DNA from: Halisarca cf. caerulea
Lineage: Eukaryota > Porifera > Demospongiae > Chondrillida > Halisarcidae
DNA length: 55,000 nt
Reading direction: 5' to 3'
Assembly (NCBI GenBank): GCA_963170055.1
Contig: CAUJGJ010000347.1
Coordinates: 505,001 to 560,000, forward strand
In this document: in pieces, positions 1 through 10,068 of the stretch
Numbering within the stretch: the stretch's first letter is position 1
Layout: every line of letters starts with the position of its first letter
The notes under the pieces: generated by a model
What the model was told of the DNA's origin: nothing
The model's database searches: none
The model's input: only the letters and a program-made list of their open reading frames with translations
Program-made: the position numbers and the translations under genes

Positions 1-442
1 AAACACACACATACACACACACACACACACGTACACACACACGCACATGCATGCACGTACGTGCACACGCACACACACAACAATCATGTGCACACAAAGT
101 ACGTATCTATGGGTGGAAAGGCTGTGCAAATTTATAGCCCTTCACAAGCTACTGTCTTAATTTATTGCCTGTACGCACTAAAAGAACATACATAGTTCCA
201 ACCTGGAAATTGAATCAAAATTATACACCAAGAATATTAACATGACTAGAAAAATGTTAAATTTGGAAAAAATTTAAATGTGGGTGCATTGAAACACACA
301 CGTACATAACTATATACCTTACAACAGTACAGGCATAAACAGGATACCTTATGTGGTAAAACATGCGATCATGCAGTCAATTACAAACAGTATGGAAATT
401 GGATTGGGAAAGGGAATGTGGACAGATCATGATGACATTGCT
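1..442. repeat. 3' flank of copy 1, duplicated at 44220-44691
   Basis: Begins in a (CA)n tract (about 1-80). The remainder matches 44320-44691 almost base for base, including the stretches reading acgtatct, gtgcaaattta and gcctgtacgcactaaaaga. The last 130 bases before the stop codon (caggcataaacaggata ... gacagatcatga) are a 3'-UTR-like segment shared by all copies. No other gene is seen here. Confidence 0.8.
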
Positions 443-2608
443 CTAAACTTTCACAATTCTATTATTGTCAGAATCAGCTACAAAAATGAACCCATCATCA
501 GTGACAGCTACTCCGAAAGGACTCTGTAGTCCAACATCTTTCACTTCATGTACACATTCTCCACTTGGTGAGAAGATGGAGAGTGTGTAAATACTTTCTG
601 ATGCTACAACAATATGGCCATTTCTAGTGAGGGCTAGTCCAGTGGGTTCATTTAAAACATCTTGCCCAAACTGTCGAACAAAGTGGCCATTTTGTTGGAA
701 GACTTGAATACGATTGTTACCATGATCACTAACATACACTAAACCATCTTGACCAATACAGATCTGTTCTGGACGATCAAACTCTCCAGGCTGTGATCCT
801 CTGGACCCAAAAGAGTACTGGAACTCTCCATTCTCACTATACACAGATACTCTGTCACTATCATATTCAGCAACAAACGATTGTCCTTTGTTGTTGACTG
901 CTAGTCCACTAGGTCTATTGAGTCTGTCTGATCCAAACTCCTTAACAAGCTCTCCATTTGGTCTGTAGACTTCAATAGAGTTCCTACCGTACAGACTGAC
1001 TGCTATGTTGCCATCACTGAGGGAAGCAATACCATCCATGCAGCTTCCAGGACTTTGTACTTTGAAGGAATTCAACATTTCACCACATTTAGCAAAAGTA
1101 CAGACTTCTTTATTGTCTCTGTCAGTTGCTAACAATGTTCCTTGCTTTGTGTATACTAGCGCTCGGAATGGTCTCTCCTTGTCACCTCTGATTTCCTGTT
1201 TGATGGTGCTGGGATAACATACCTTCACATTCACTGGACTGCCTTTCATGTGGACACCGTTAACAGTCACAGACAGTTCACACTCCTCAGATGGGACACT
1301 AACAAATATCACCTGGTATGTACCATCTCTGTTATCCTCCACTTTACCCAACACTGGAACTCCACATGTAGTTGGAGTCAGGATTGATACAACATTCTCT
1401 CCCCCAAATGCACACTGACTACCACTGTGGTCTCTAGTCGCTACTTTCAACATCAGAGGTACATTCCATGGACGGCACTCCACAATGTTGTTGGCTATGG
1501 TCAGTCCTTCCATGGTAGAGGTTTCAGGATCTGCTCCCATAGACAAGCGACCCACTTGCGACAGGATCTTCTCTGCTTCTTCTCTCTTCTCTGGTACAAA
1601 GTGGATACTGGAACTGGAAAGAGGAGGTGGAGGGATGGGGGTGGACGTCAACGTGGATGCTCTCTGGATCATTGCTTTGCGTACAGACAACTGTTCTCTT
1701 GTTGTACCGTCATGGACAATATCCTCCGCTGATGTCTTGAAATGCTCTAGCTGCTTCATCTGGTCTTCAAGAGTCTTCTTGTGTTCCTCCAGATCCCTTC
1801 TTCTCTTCTCCTCTGCTTCTTCCACTTCAGAAACAAGGTCAGCACAGCGATTAGTTATAGCTTCAATCATGCAATCTTTCATTTCAGCAATGTCTTCTTT
1901 ACAGCGATTACCTTCTTCATGGAGGGTGAACAGTCGATCATTGATATCTCTCACTGCGGAGGACATTTTATCCATTTTCTTCTTGGCTGCTTTGATGCAC
2001 TGAACAAGAGGTTGTTTGTTCATTTCACCCACTTCTTTGTCAACAAACAGCACTCTGTGTGACTGGTGAGGACCTACTACTGGACATATTGCACAGATCT
2101 GAACATTACAGTTTTGACAGAAGCATTTTAGCGGCTCATTGTGTGTGGGGCAGAGAGGGAGGTTAGTTGAGTTGGCGATCCCTTCCTTCACCGATTCTTC
2201 TAGCGAATTAATTTTGTGCTTTTTCAGAAAAGCTACGGTTCTATGCGCACTGTGACACTCCTCGCAGAGTGGACCAGAACAATCGGAGCAGAAGACGACA
2301 GCTAATTGGGGAGATTCGTGTTCTGCGTAGCAAAACGTTCCTTCTTCCTCGCGTCGTTTGGCAATGGCTTTCCTTTCAGCGAACGTATAACAAGGAAATC
2401 CTTCCGCAGGAAAGGAAAAAGTCTCTTTACAATGCGAACAAGACGCCTTACGATCCAACAGATTTTGACGGCATTCTTTCTTCTCACAAACACTCACAGA
2501 GTGCAGACAAGGAAGGCAGCTTAGGACGTCGACTTCATCTCCACATGAAACGCAAGAACAGTCCAAATGTTTCGCTACGAGGGGTGTACCTACTGGTAGT
2601 TCGGCCAT
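443..2608 (-). CDS. TRIM-NHL protein, copy 1 (intact, single exon)
   Basis: A 721-residue protein in one uninterrupted frame. In order it shows a RING-like zinc region (about residues 17-60), B-box 1 (about 93-131, FCYAEH ... CEECH), B-box 2 (about 152-183, C-x2-H ... C-x2-C ... GPHQSH), a charged coiled coil (about 190-300), a proline-rich linker (TPIPPPP), a filamin repeat (about 380-465, with DGTYQVIF and KGSPVNVK) and six NHL repeats to the C-terminus (RIVKV). Family members with RING and NHL are usually E3 ubiquitin ligases and/or RNA-binding regulators; which applies here is unknown. I chose the ATG giving MAELPV because that start is shared by all copies. The frame is open 35 codons further upstream but begins with TTG; an in-frame ATG (MFSRA) 21 codons upstream is the alternative. 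The B-box linker (HRTVAFLKKHKINSL) matches the copy at 49874-52037, while the C-terminus and 3' flank match the copy at 44692-46857. A possible polyadenylation signal (AATAAA on the minus strand) is at 161-166. Confidence 0.92.
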   Translation of the reverse strand: MAELPVGTPLVAKHLDCSCVSCGDEVDVLSCLPCLHSVSVCEKKECRQNLLDRKASCSHCKETFSFPAEGFPCYTFAERKAIAKRREEEGTFCYAEHESPQLAVVFCSDCSGPLCEECHSAHRTVAFLKKHKINSLEESVKEGIANSTNLPLCPTHNEPLKCFCQNCNVQICAICPVVGPHQSHRVLFVDKEVGEMNKQPLVQCIKAAKKKMDKMSSAVRDINDRLFTLHEEGNRCKEDIAEMKDCMIEAITNRCADLVSEVEEAEEKRRRDLEEHKKTLEDQMKQLEHFKTSAEDIVHDGTTREQLSVRKAMIQRASTLTSTPIPPPPLSSSSIHFVPEKREEAEKILSQVGRLSMGADPETSTMEGLTIANNIVECRPWNVPLMLKVATRDHSGSQCAFGGENVVSILTPTTCGVPVLGKVEDNRDGTYQVIFVSVPSEECELSVTVNGVHMKGSPVNVKVCYPSTIKQEIRGDKERPFRALVYTKQGTLLATDRDNKEVCTFAKCGEMLNSFKVQSPGSCMDGIASLSDGNIAVSLYGRNSIEVYRPNGELVKEFGSDRLNRPSGLAVNNKGQSFVAEYDSDRVSVYSENGEFQYSFGSRGSQPGEFDRPEQICIGQDGLVYVSDHGNNRIQVFQQNGHFVRQFGQDVLNEPTGLALTRNGHIVVASESIYTLSIFSPSGECVHEVKDVGLQSPFGVAVTDDGFIFVADSDNNRIVKV

Positions 2609-2636
2609 TTTGCGCGCGAGGGCACGAGGTTGACTG

Positions 2637-2646
2637 GGGAAATCCC
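2637..2646 (-). promoter_or_regulatory. kappaB-like site upstream of copy 1
   Basis: Reads GGGATTTCCC on the minus strand, a full match to the NF-kappaB consensus GGGRNWYYCC, with 28 bases between it and the chosen ATG. It could lie in the promoter or in the 5' UTR; no transcription start can be read from sequence. Confidence 0.45.
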
Positions 2647-2832
2647 TTCCAATGATGGCTCTTGAAAACATACCTAAATTGGAAACGTTGTGAACATGTA
2701 CTAAGGATAACAAAGTATATCCAGTGAAAGATGGATCAATCGCGCATGCATGTATCCATACTGCTGGGAATCCAATTTTTTAACCGGCCCTAGAACATTT
2801 GTGGTGCACGTGTCAGCTATACTGAATATAAA

Positions 2833-3117
2833 TAGACGGGCATGAGGATGGACTATGCATGGGTCTAGGACTGACATAGTGCAAGGCATACATGGGGCTA
2901 GACGGGTACAGAGCTTGACTGGGTAGAGGGTTAGATGGGTTAATTCCCTACATCTCTTGTGATACCTTTTGCTAGCTTATACAAACAGGTTGAGGGATTT
3001 ACGGAATTAACCCGTCTAGCCCTTTACCCAGTCAAGCTCTGTACCCGTCTAGCCCCATGTATGCCTTGCACTATGTCAGTCCTAGACATATGCATAGTCC
3101 ATCCTCATGTCCGTCTA
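2833..3117. repeat. Foldback element with about 115-bp arms
   Basis: The arm at about 2833-2947 is the near-perfect reverse complement of about 3004-3117, with a loop of roughly 56 bases. Both outer ends read TAGACGG(G/A). The sequence can form a long hairpin just upstream of copy 1. No coding capacity; it is probably a non-autonomous foldback transposon or an inverted duplication. Confidence 0.75.
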
Positions 3118-3370
3118 GCCCAATGTATACCTAACCCACTGTATGTCTATACCTATGCCTGTTCAGCCCTATACTGATATGCCACAAACAACTCTGCCTT
3201 GTTCCAGTGATTTTTGACGATTGACGATTTTTCATCACTACATCTTTTATCAATTTTTAAATGGTTTATATATATATATATAGTTACAATAGGTATACAG
3301 TGCAGTTGGAACACATGTACCCACATACACATGTACACATGCATGCATATACACGCCACATGTGCATGTA

Positions 3371-3998
<628 letters not shown>

Positions 3999-4522
3999 CT
4001 GAGTAGAAGTACACCGGGCCGGCTTCACAACTTCAAGTAGGGAGGATTCCAGCACTGGATGGCATAGCCACATATTGTACTGACAGGACTTCAAATTCTG
4101 ATGAGTGCATACTTTAATATGCATAATAATAATAATAATATTAAATTTTAACTTTAACTTGGTCAGCCAATAGCCTGAGGCTACTCCTAAGGCCCCAGTA
4201 TAATGCACACTAACTCACACACACAATTAATTTGAATCAAATTGCAATTAGTTCGGCAGCTGCAGTAGGTCATCTTCTCATCTGTTCCCAGGTTGTTGGC
4301 AGGGGTGCAGGGAAAAATTTAAACGCCAAATGGCACACAGGTGGGGTGGTGCCCTCTGCTCAATGCTTAACTTCCAGTGCTAACCTACTCAGTCACCAGC
4401 AAGACCCAGATCAGTCATTTTTAAGAAGACAATTTAGGATCTGGCTATGTGTGACTATGCATGTATGGTATTCACGTCTTGTAGCACACACCCTTTAAAA
4501 ATGGACACTCTTGTACCATGCG
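3999..4522. other. Stretch without a gene
   Basis: Contains a short (AAT)n run near 4126-4143 and otherwise unremarkable AT-rich sequence. I see no coding or structural feature. Confidence 0.5.
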
Positions 4523-4697
4523 AGCATGACTGGTGTACATGTGTCAAGCATGACTGGTGTACATGTGTCAAACGTGACTGGTGTACACGTGTCAAGCATG
4601 ACTGGTGTACATGTGTGAAGCATGACTGCTGTACATGTGTCGAGCATGACTGGTGTACATGTGTCAAGCATGACTGGTGTACATGTGTCAAGCATGA
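4523..4697. repeat. 24-bp minisatellite, about 7 copies
   Basis: Tandem units beginning CATGACTGGTGTACATGTGT, followed by CAAG, with single-base variants. This is the same family as the arrays at 21.9, 33.8 and 54.4 kb. The sequence just right of it (ggactccagctgcagcttgt) also lies just right of the 33.8-36.7 kb array, so array and flank were duplicated together. Confidence 0.95.
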
Positions 4698-5061
4698 CAT
4701 CGGACTCCAGCTGCAGCTTGTTAGCTAAAGTCACAGCTTGGAACAGCCATTGTAAGCCTTAAGCTTTCTGAAGTGACAAATGACATCATCATATTATATA
4801 TATACACACTTACATGTTCCAACTCAAAAATAAGCCAATTTAATTGACTCCGATGACAGATAAATTACATAAAGATAATTAAAATTAATATACACAAACA
4901 TGAAAACACATGAATGATACATACCGGTAATACAATCTTTCCACAATACACACATACACAGGATATGTCATGTGGTATGGCATGCTTTCAAAATCAGTCA
5001 ACTATATACACATAGTATGGGAATGGGAATGGGAATGTGGACGAATCATGAGGGCATTGGT
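4698..5061. repeat. 3' flank of copy 2, duplicated at 36800-37181
   Basis: Matches the 3' flank of the intact gene at 37182-39338 over its length (gcttgttagctaaagtca, cataccggtaatacaatc). It shows that the broken copy 2 and that gene come from one duplicated block. Confidence 0.8.
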
Positions 5062-6227
5062 CTAGAGTTTCACAATTTTATCATTACCAGAATCAGCTAC
5101 AAAAATAAACCCATCATCAGTGACAGCTACTCCAAAAGGTTCCTGCAGCCCAACACCTTTCACTTCATGTACACATTCTCCATTTGAAGAGAAGATGGAG
5201 AGTTTGTGAGCAGTCCAGGATGCTACAATATGACCATCTTTGTGAGGGCTAGTCCAGTGGGGTCATTCTTCCCAAACTGTCGAACAAAGCGGCCATCTTG
5301 TTGGAAGACTTGGATGCAAGCATCACTAACATACACTAAACCATCTTCTGATGTCTTGAAATGCTCTAGCTGCTTCATCTGGTCTTCAAGAGTCTTCTTG
5401 TGTTCTTCTAGATCCCTTCTTCTCTTCTCCTCTGCTTCTTCCACTTCAGAAACAAGGATGGCACAGCGATGAGTCACAGCTTCAATCATGTAATTTTTCA
5501 GTTCAGTAATGTCTTCTTTACAGCGATTACCTTCTTCATGGAGGGTGAACAGTAGATCATCGATATCTCTCACTGCAGAGGACATTTTGTCCATTCTCTT
5601 CTTGGCTGCTTTGATGCACTGAACAAGAGGTTGTTTGTTCATTTCACCCACTTCTTTGTCAACAAACAGCACTCTGTGTGACTGGTGAGGACCTACTACT
5701 GGACATACTGTACAGATCAGAACCTCACAGTCTTGACAGAAGCACTCCAACTCTTTGTTGTGTCTGGGGCAGAGAGGGAGGTTAGTCAAGCTGGCGATTC
5801 CCTCCTTCAGTGCATTTTCTAGTGATTTGATTTTGTGCTTCTTCAGAATAGTAACAGATCTGTGCGCATTGTGGCACTCCTCGCAGAGTGGACCAGGACA
5901 ATCGGAGCAGAAGACGACAGCTAACTGGGGAGATTCGTGATCTGCACAACAAAACGTTCCTTCCTCTTCGCATCGTTTACCCATGGCTTTCCTTTCAGCG
6001 AACGGATAACGAAGAAATCCTTCCGCAGGATAGGCGAATGTCACCTTACACTGCGAACAAGACGTCTTGCGATCTAACAGATTTTGACGGCATTCTTTCT
6101 TCTCACAAACGCTCAAAGAGTGCAGACAAGGAAGACAGCTCAGGACGTCGACTTTATCCCCACAAGAAACGCAACAAAAGTCCAAATGTTTCGCTACGAG
6201 GGGTGTACCTGCTGGTAGTTCAGCCAT
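5062..6227 (-). pseudogene. TRIM-NHL copy 2 with internal deletion and broken C-terminus
   Basis: Starts MAELPAGTPL and encodes a normal RING-like region, both B-boxes and the coiled coil. Near 5346-5349 the frame jumps from the coiled coil (EHFKTS) straight into NHL blade 4 (EDGLVYVSD). The linker, the filamin repeat and NHL blades 1-3, roughly 320 codons, are missing. The join is in frame, giving an open frame of about 334 residues to 5223. There small deletions in the next blade shift the frame, and the rest of the last blades (5062-5222) is readable only out of frame. It could still make a short RING/B-box/coiled-coil protein. The closest relative is the gene at 37182-39338, which shares the linker HRSVTILKKHKIK and the shortened blade-4 turn SDACI. 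Confidence 0.85.
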
Positions 6228-6254
6228 TTTTTGCGAGGGCACTTGGCTAACTAG

Positions 6255-6264
6255 GGGGAATCCC
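6255..6264 (-). promoter_or_regulatory. kappaB-like site upstream of copy 2
   Basis: Reads GGGATTCCCC on the minus strand, 27 bases before the ATG. The central base differs from most copies but the site still fits the consensus. It is kept although the gene is damaged. Confidence 0.35.
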
Positions 6265-6629
6265 TTTACGCGCTGGATCATAGACAAAATTTGACTACGT
6301 CGGACGATAGCACAGTATTGCCCTTAGATCTAGAGGTGCTATCTACCTCTTATGTAAAGTTGTAAGCATATGAAGTGAAACAATCCTGCAATACAAGCCG
6401 GATGGATCCATTGCACCGTGCATGCAACTGTACCACTCAGCCTGGTGATGCGGCCGGACACTGCAACCAGGCCGGTGGGCCACGGCCCTTGAAAATAAAA
6501 CCAAATCCTGGGACCCATGCAAACAGCTGCACTGATGTGGTTTCAGCTGCATGTTCCAATTACATCACATAATGTATGTGGTGGTAACAACTCATTATTT
6601 TAGCACATGCATATGCACTCACATGACGC

Positions 6630-6631
6630 AT

Positions 6632-6709
<78 letters not shown>

Positions 6710-6739
6710 ACACACACACATACATGTACACATACACAC

Positions 6740-6770
<31 letters not shown>

Positions 6771-6817
6771 TACACACACATGGCACACATGCACACACAC
6801 ACACACACATGCACACA

Positions 6818-6881
<64 letters not shown>

Positions 6882-6900
6882 CATATGCACACACACATCG
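6630..6900. repeat. (CA)n microsatellite upstream of copy 2
   Basis: CA dinucleotide tract with CATACA, CATGCA and CATGGCA interruptions. Overlapping poly TH and poly CV frames are not genes. Confidence 0.95.
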
Positions 6901-6944
6901 CGGAATCCGGTATCACACACACACACACAAACCAATCACCAATA

Positions 6945-7113
6945 CAGTAGAACCTCGTTAGTAAGAACACTGTTAATGAGTAATACCTGGTTAGGAAGTA
7001 CAAGTACCCCAGCTTATAACTCATAATACTAATCTATATGGTTAGCAAGTACTACTGATAGTGAGTAGCAATGTGGAGGGTCCCCAGGTGTACTCACTAA
7101 CGAGGTTTGACTG
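6945..7113. mobile_element. pogo/Tigger-like MITE
   Basis: The left end reads CAGTAGAACCTCGTTAGT; the right end, reverse-complemented, reads CAGTCAAACCTCGTTAGT. Both ends are flanked by TA, the usual target duplication. TIRs of the CAGT-AACCTC type are characteristic of pogo/Tigger elements. At 169 bp it has no transposase. Confidence 0.75.
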
Positions 7114-7296
7114 TATAACTGGTGAGGTCACTGGTACATGCAAACTGCCAATGTCAGGTCACATACTACACATTTATATTACACCTACAGAGTATAGCCA
7201 CACCCCATTTTGGTCAGGTGCCAATATTACAAAGAATAAGGAAACGTATACATGTAATATAGTGTATATGGCGTAACCTCCTATAACAAACTCCCC

Positions 7297-7446
7297 TAGT
7301 AGCGAAAACCTCTCTATGACAGAATTTTCTGGGTCCAGATAGATTGTTATGCACACAAAATAATATCTGAATATCGTGGTAACCTCTGTACAACAAACTG
7401 TTATATATTCAGTTCCCAAAGTGTCCGTTACAGAGAGGTTCCACTG
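7297..7446. mobile_element. Second pogo/Tigger-like MITE (left end degraded)
   Basis: The right terminus, reverse-complemented, begins CAGTGGAACCTCTCTGTAAC, a typical Tigger end. The left side shows only a degraded counterpart (gaaaacctctctatgacaga near 7298). No coding capacity. Confidence 0.6.
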
Positions 7447-7891
7447 AATGTGGATGCATAATATATGCATGTGCTTTGTACACATGCACATACGCAGGTA
7501 TACACAGTGACATGTAATGCATGATTGTATATGTGTGCATTGTATATAGTACATACATTATATTATGTACACAAGTGTTCAGCCTTTCAGAGACAGATTA
7601 TTGGCCCTATGCCTTATCCCCTTCCTCCATACCTTTTATGGTAGATAATCAAGGTCTGATCATAATCTGATGTATCTAGTTATAATCTGTATATTCAATT
7701 GCCAACCCTCAATGAACTCCTCAACCTGAAGAATTAAGTGATTACAATGTCAAGGAATTAATGGAATGGTTATGCTGTCTATATATAGCGTTACCCCTCA
7801 AACACTCATCAATCGATCATGTCTATCAGGGGATCGATCATGCATGCAAGATCCATATATATATATATAAATATCATGCACCCAGACATGT

Positions 7892-7917
7892 ACACACATA
7901 CACACACACACACACAT

Positions 7918-7976
<59 letters not shown>

Positions 7977-8032
7977 TGCATGCACACACATACACACACA
8001 TGCACACACACACACCACACACAGTGCAGGTG
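7892..8032. repeat. (CA)n microsatellite on the 3' side of copy 3
   Basis: CA dinucleotide tract with a few CATGCA interruptions. It lies at the same relative place, downstream of the gene, as the tracts at 1-80 and 44226-44318. Confidence 0.9.
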
Positions 8033-8139
8033 TAAACAGGATATAACATGTGGTAAAACATGCTTTAATTCGATATCAATCAACTACACAAAGTATAGGA
8101 ATGGGAATGGGAATGAGAACAGATCACAATGACATTGGT

Positions 8140-9474
8140 CTAAAGTTCCACAATTCTACCATTACCTGAATCAGCTACAATAATAAATTAATGATCAGTG
8201 ACAGCTACTCCAAAAGGATTCTTCAGTTGAACATCTTTCACTTCATGTACACATTATAAACTTGGTGAGAAGATAAAGAGTTTGTGAGCACTCCAGGATG
8301 CTAATAAAATATGGCCATCTTTAGTTAAAGCTAGTCCAGCTGCAGAATTTAAGACATTTTTCCTAAACTGTCGAACAAAGCAGCTATCTTGTTGGAAGAC
8401 TTGGATGCGATTGTTGAAGCGATCACTATAACATACACTAAATCATCTTGACCAATACAGATCTGATCTGGATCTTTGAATTCTCCAGGCTGTGATCCTT
8501 TGGACCTAAAACAGTACTGGAACTCTCCATTTTCACTATACACAGATACTCTGTTGCCACGATATTCAACAACAAACAATTGACCTTTGTTGTTGACTAC
8601 TGCTAGTCCCGTAGGTCTATTGAGTCTATCTGATCTAAACTCCTTAACAAGCTCTCCATTTGGTCTGTAGACTGCAATACAGTTCCTACCGTACAGACTG
8701 ACTGCTATGTTGCCATCACTGAGGGAAGCAATACCATCAGGGTATTGTCCAGGATCTTGTACTTTAAAGGAATTCAACATTACACCATTTTTAGCAAAAG
8801 TACAGACTTCTTTGTTCTTCTTGTCAGTTGCTAACAATGTTCCTTGCTTTGTGTATGCTAGTGCTCGGAACTGTCTCTCCTTGTCACCCCTGATCTCCTG
8901 TTTGATGGTGTTGTGATAACACTTCACAGGGGCGGATCCAGGATTTCATGAAGGGGGGTTCTTTTATCATCATTGAGTATAATAAGAATGTATGTAAATA
9001 GCAGTTCTGCTGTCTCAATGCTGAATGTACTTCTGAAGAAGTGCATTCAGCACTTTCCCAAGCTGTAATTTCAATTGCTAACAAACAGTTTACTTTGCAC
9101 ACTTATCACATTATTTGTCACCTCCAATAATGGGCATGCAATGGATCAGGTTACACTTTATGCATGCTCCTGCATTAACAATTCTAAGATGGCTGCCTAA
9201 CGAAGCAAAATAGCTACGTAAATAGAGGGCATTCGGCCTAAACGATTGGTTCTTCTGAATTTCTAAGCCCAAAACTTTGTTATGCTCTGATATTTAGATA
9301 ACTACACTTACAATCTTAGCTGGAATGTAGGTTCCAATACCAGTAATTCACATTGGGCCTGGGAAACTAAGTATGTACCCTGCTATTTAAAAATGGAGGA
9401 TTAGAAAGAGGGGGGTTCGTCCGAGCCCAACGAACCACCCCTGAATCCGCCACTGCTTCACATTCACTGGACTG
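8140..9474 (-). pseudogene. TRIM-NHL copy 3: filamin tail and NHL only, broken
   Basis: Homology begins at about 9474 inside the filamin repeat and covers the six NHL blades. The RING, B-boxes, coiled coil and most of the filamin repeat are absent, so the copy is 5'-truncated. A 529-bp transposon sits in it at 8927-9455. The frame is open from about 8925 to 8440 (CYHNTIKQEI ... DDLVYV) and then shifts. Further on, the segment that reads DDGFIF in intact copies contains an in-frame TAA. It cannot make a normal product. Its blade loops (QYP, RGN) still add to the variable positions seen across the family. Confidence 0.85.
8927..9455. mobile_element. hAT-like non-autonomous DNA transposon inside copy 3
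   Basis: The left end reads CAGGGGCGGATCCAGG and the right end, reverse-complemented, CAGTGGCGGATTCAGG. CTTCA occurs directly on both sides (8922-8926 and 9456-9460). Intact copies have an uninterrupted CACTTCACATTCACTGG there, so the insertion is defined by an empty site. The ends look hAT-like but a 5-bp duplication is short for most hAT elements, so the family is tentative. No transposase frame. Confidence 0.85.
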
Positions 9475-10068
9475 ACGTGGTTGATCATTCTGGCATGTGT
9501 GTAGTACTATTACATAATGTGTAGTAAATGCAAAAACATAATTGATACTAATAATAGTATTATGCTGTTCACCACATGCCTACCACTCAACACTTCAAAT
9601 TTCACACGTTCCACATGAAACACATGAATTTAAAATCGATGCAAACGTACATATATATGTTTCACCATGCAGTGGAGGTAACTGGAGGTGGAGTTCAGCA
9701 TGAGGGTACCGGTATAATATAGATCGTTGATTGGGGCAAGCCTGAATAAGCCTTCGAACAGAAGTAACCCATGCATGCATTACACACTATAATATTATAA
9801 GATTATTATATAGTTCCAACTTGGACATTTGCCAATTTTATTTGGTCGACCATTTACCTCAAGATAAACAACATCATTGCTAAATACACACAATATTATT
9901 TGAAATATGTACATTAAAATAGATATTAAATAATACACAATACAATATTCTTTCCACGGTACTATAGGCATACACAGGATATGTCTATGGTAAAGCATGC
10001 TTTCAAAATCAGTCAACTATACCCACAGCATGAGAATGGGAATGGGGACAGATCATGATGACATTGGT
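9475..10068. repeat. 3' flank of copy 4, shared with 20725-21336 and 49215-49873
   Basis: Begins acgtggttgatcattc, as do the other two segments (with small differences). All three continue through the same order of motifs, including a decayed gene 5' end, into the common 3'-UTR-like segment. AATAAA on the minus strand at 9837-9842 is a possible polyadenylation signal for copy 4. Confidence 0.75.
9610..9702 (-). pseudogene. Decayed 5' end of a TRIM-NHL gene
   Basis: Retains, in order on the plus strand, ttccacatgaaacaca, gcaaac, atgtttcacca, cagtgga and gtggagttcagcat. These correspond to the RING start of intact copies (ccacatgaaacgcac ... ctggtagttcagccat). It is too diverged to translate. 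It is recognised mainly by comparison with the clearer relic at 20863-20943. Confidence 0.5.

Noticed and set aside
2609..2713. A 35-residue N-terminal extension of copy 1
   Set aside because: It starts with TTG and has no counterpart in other copies, where the upstream sequence is not in frame or not conserved. The in-frame ATG at MFSRA remains a weak alternative.
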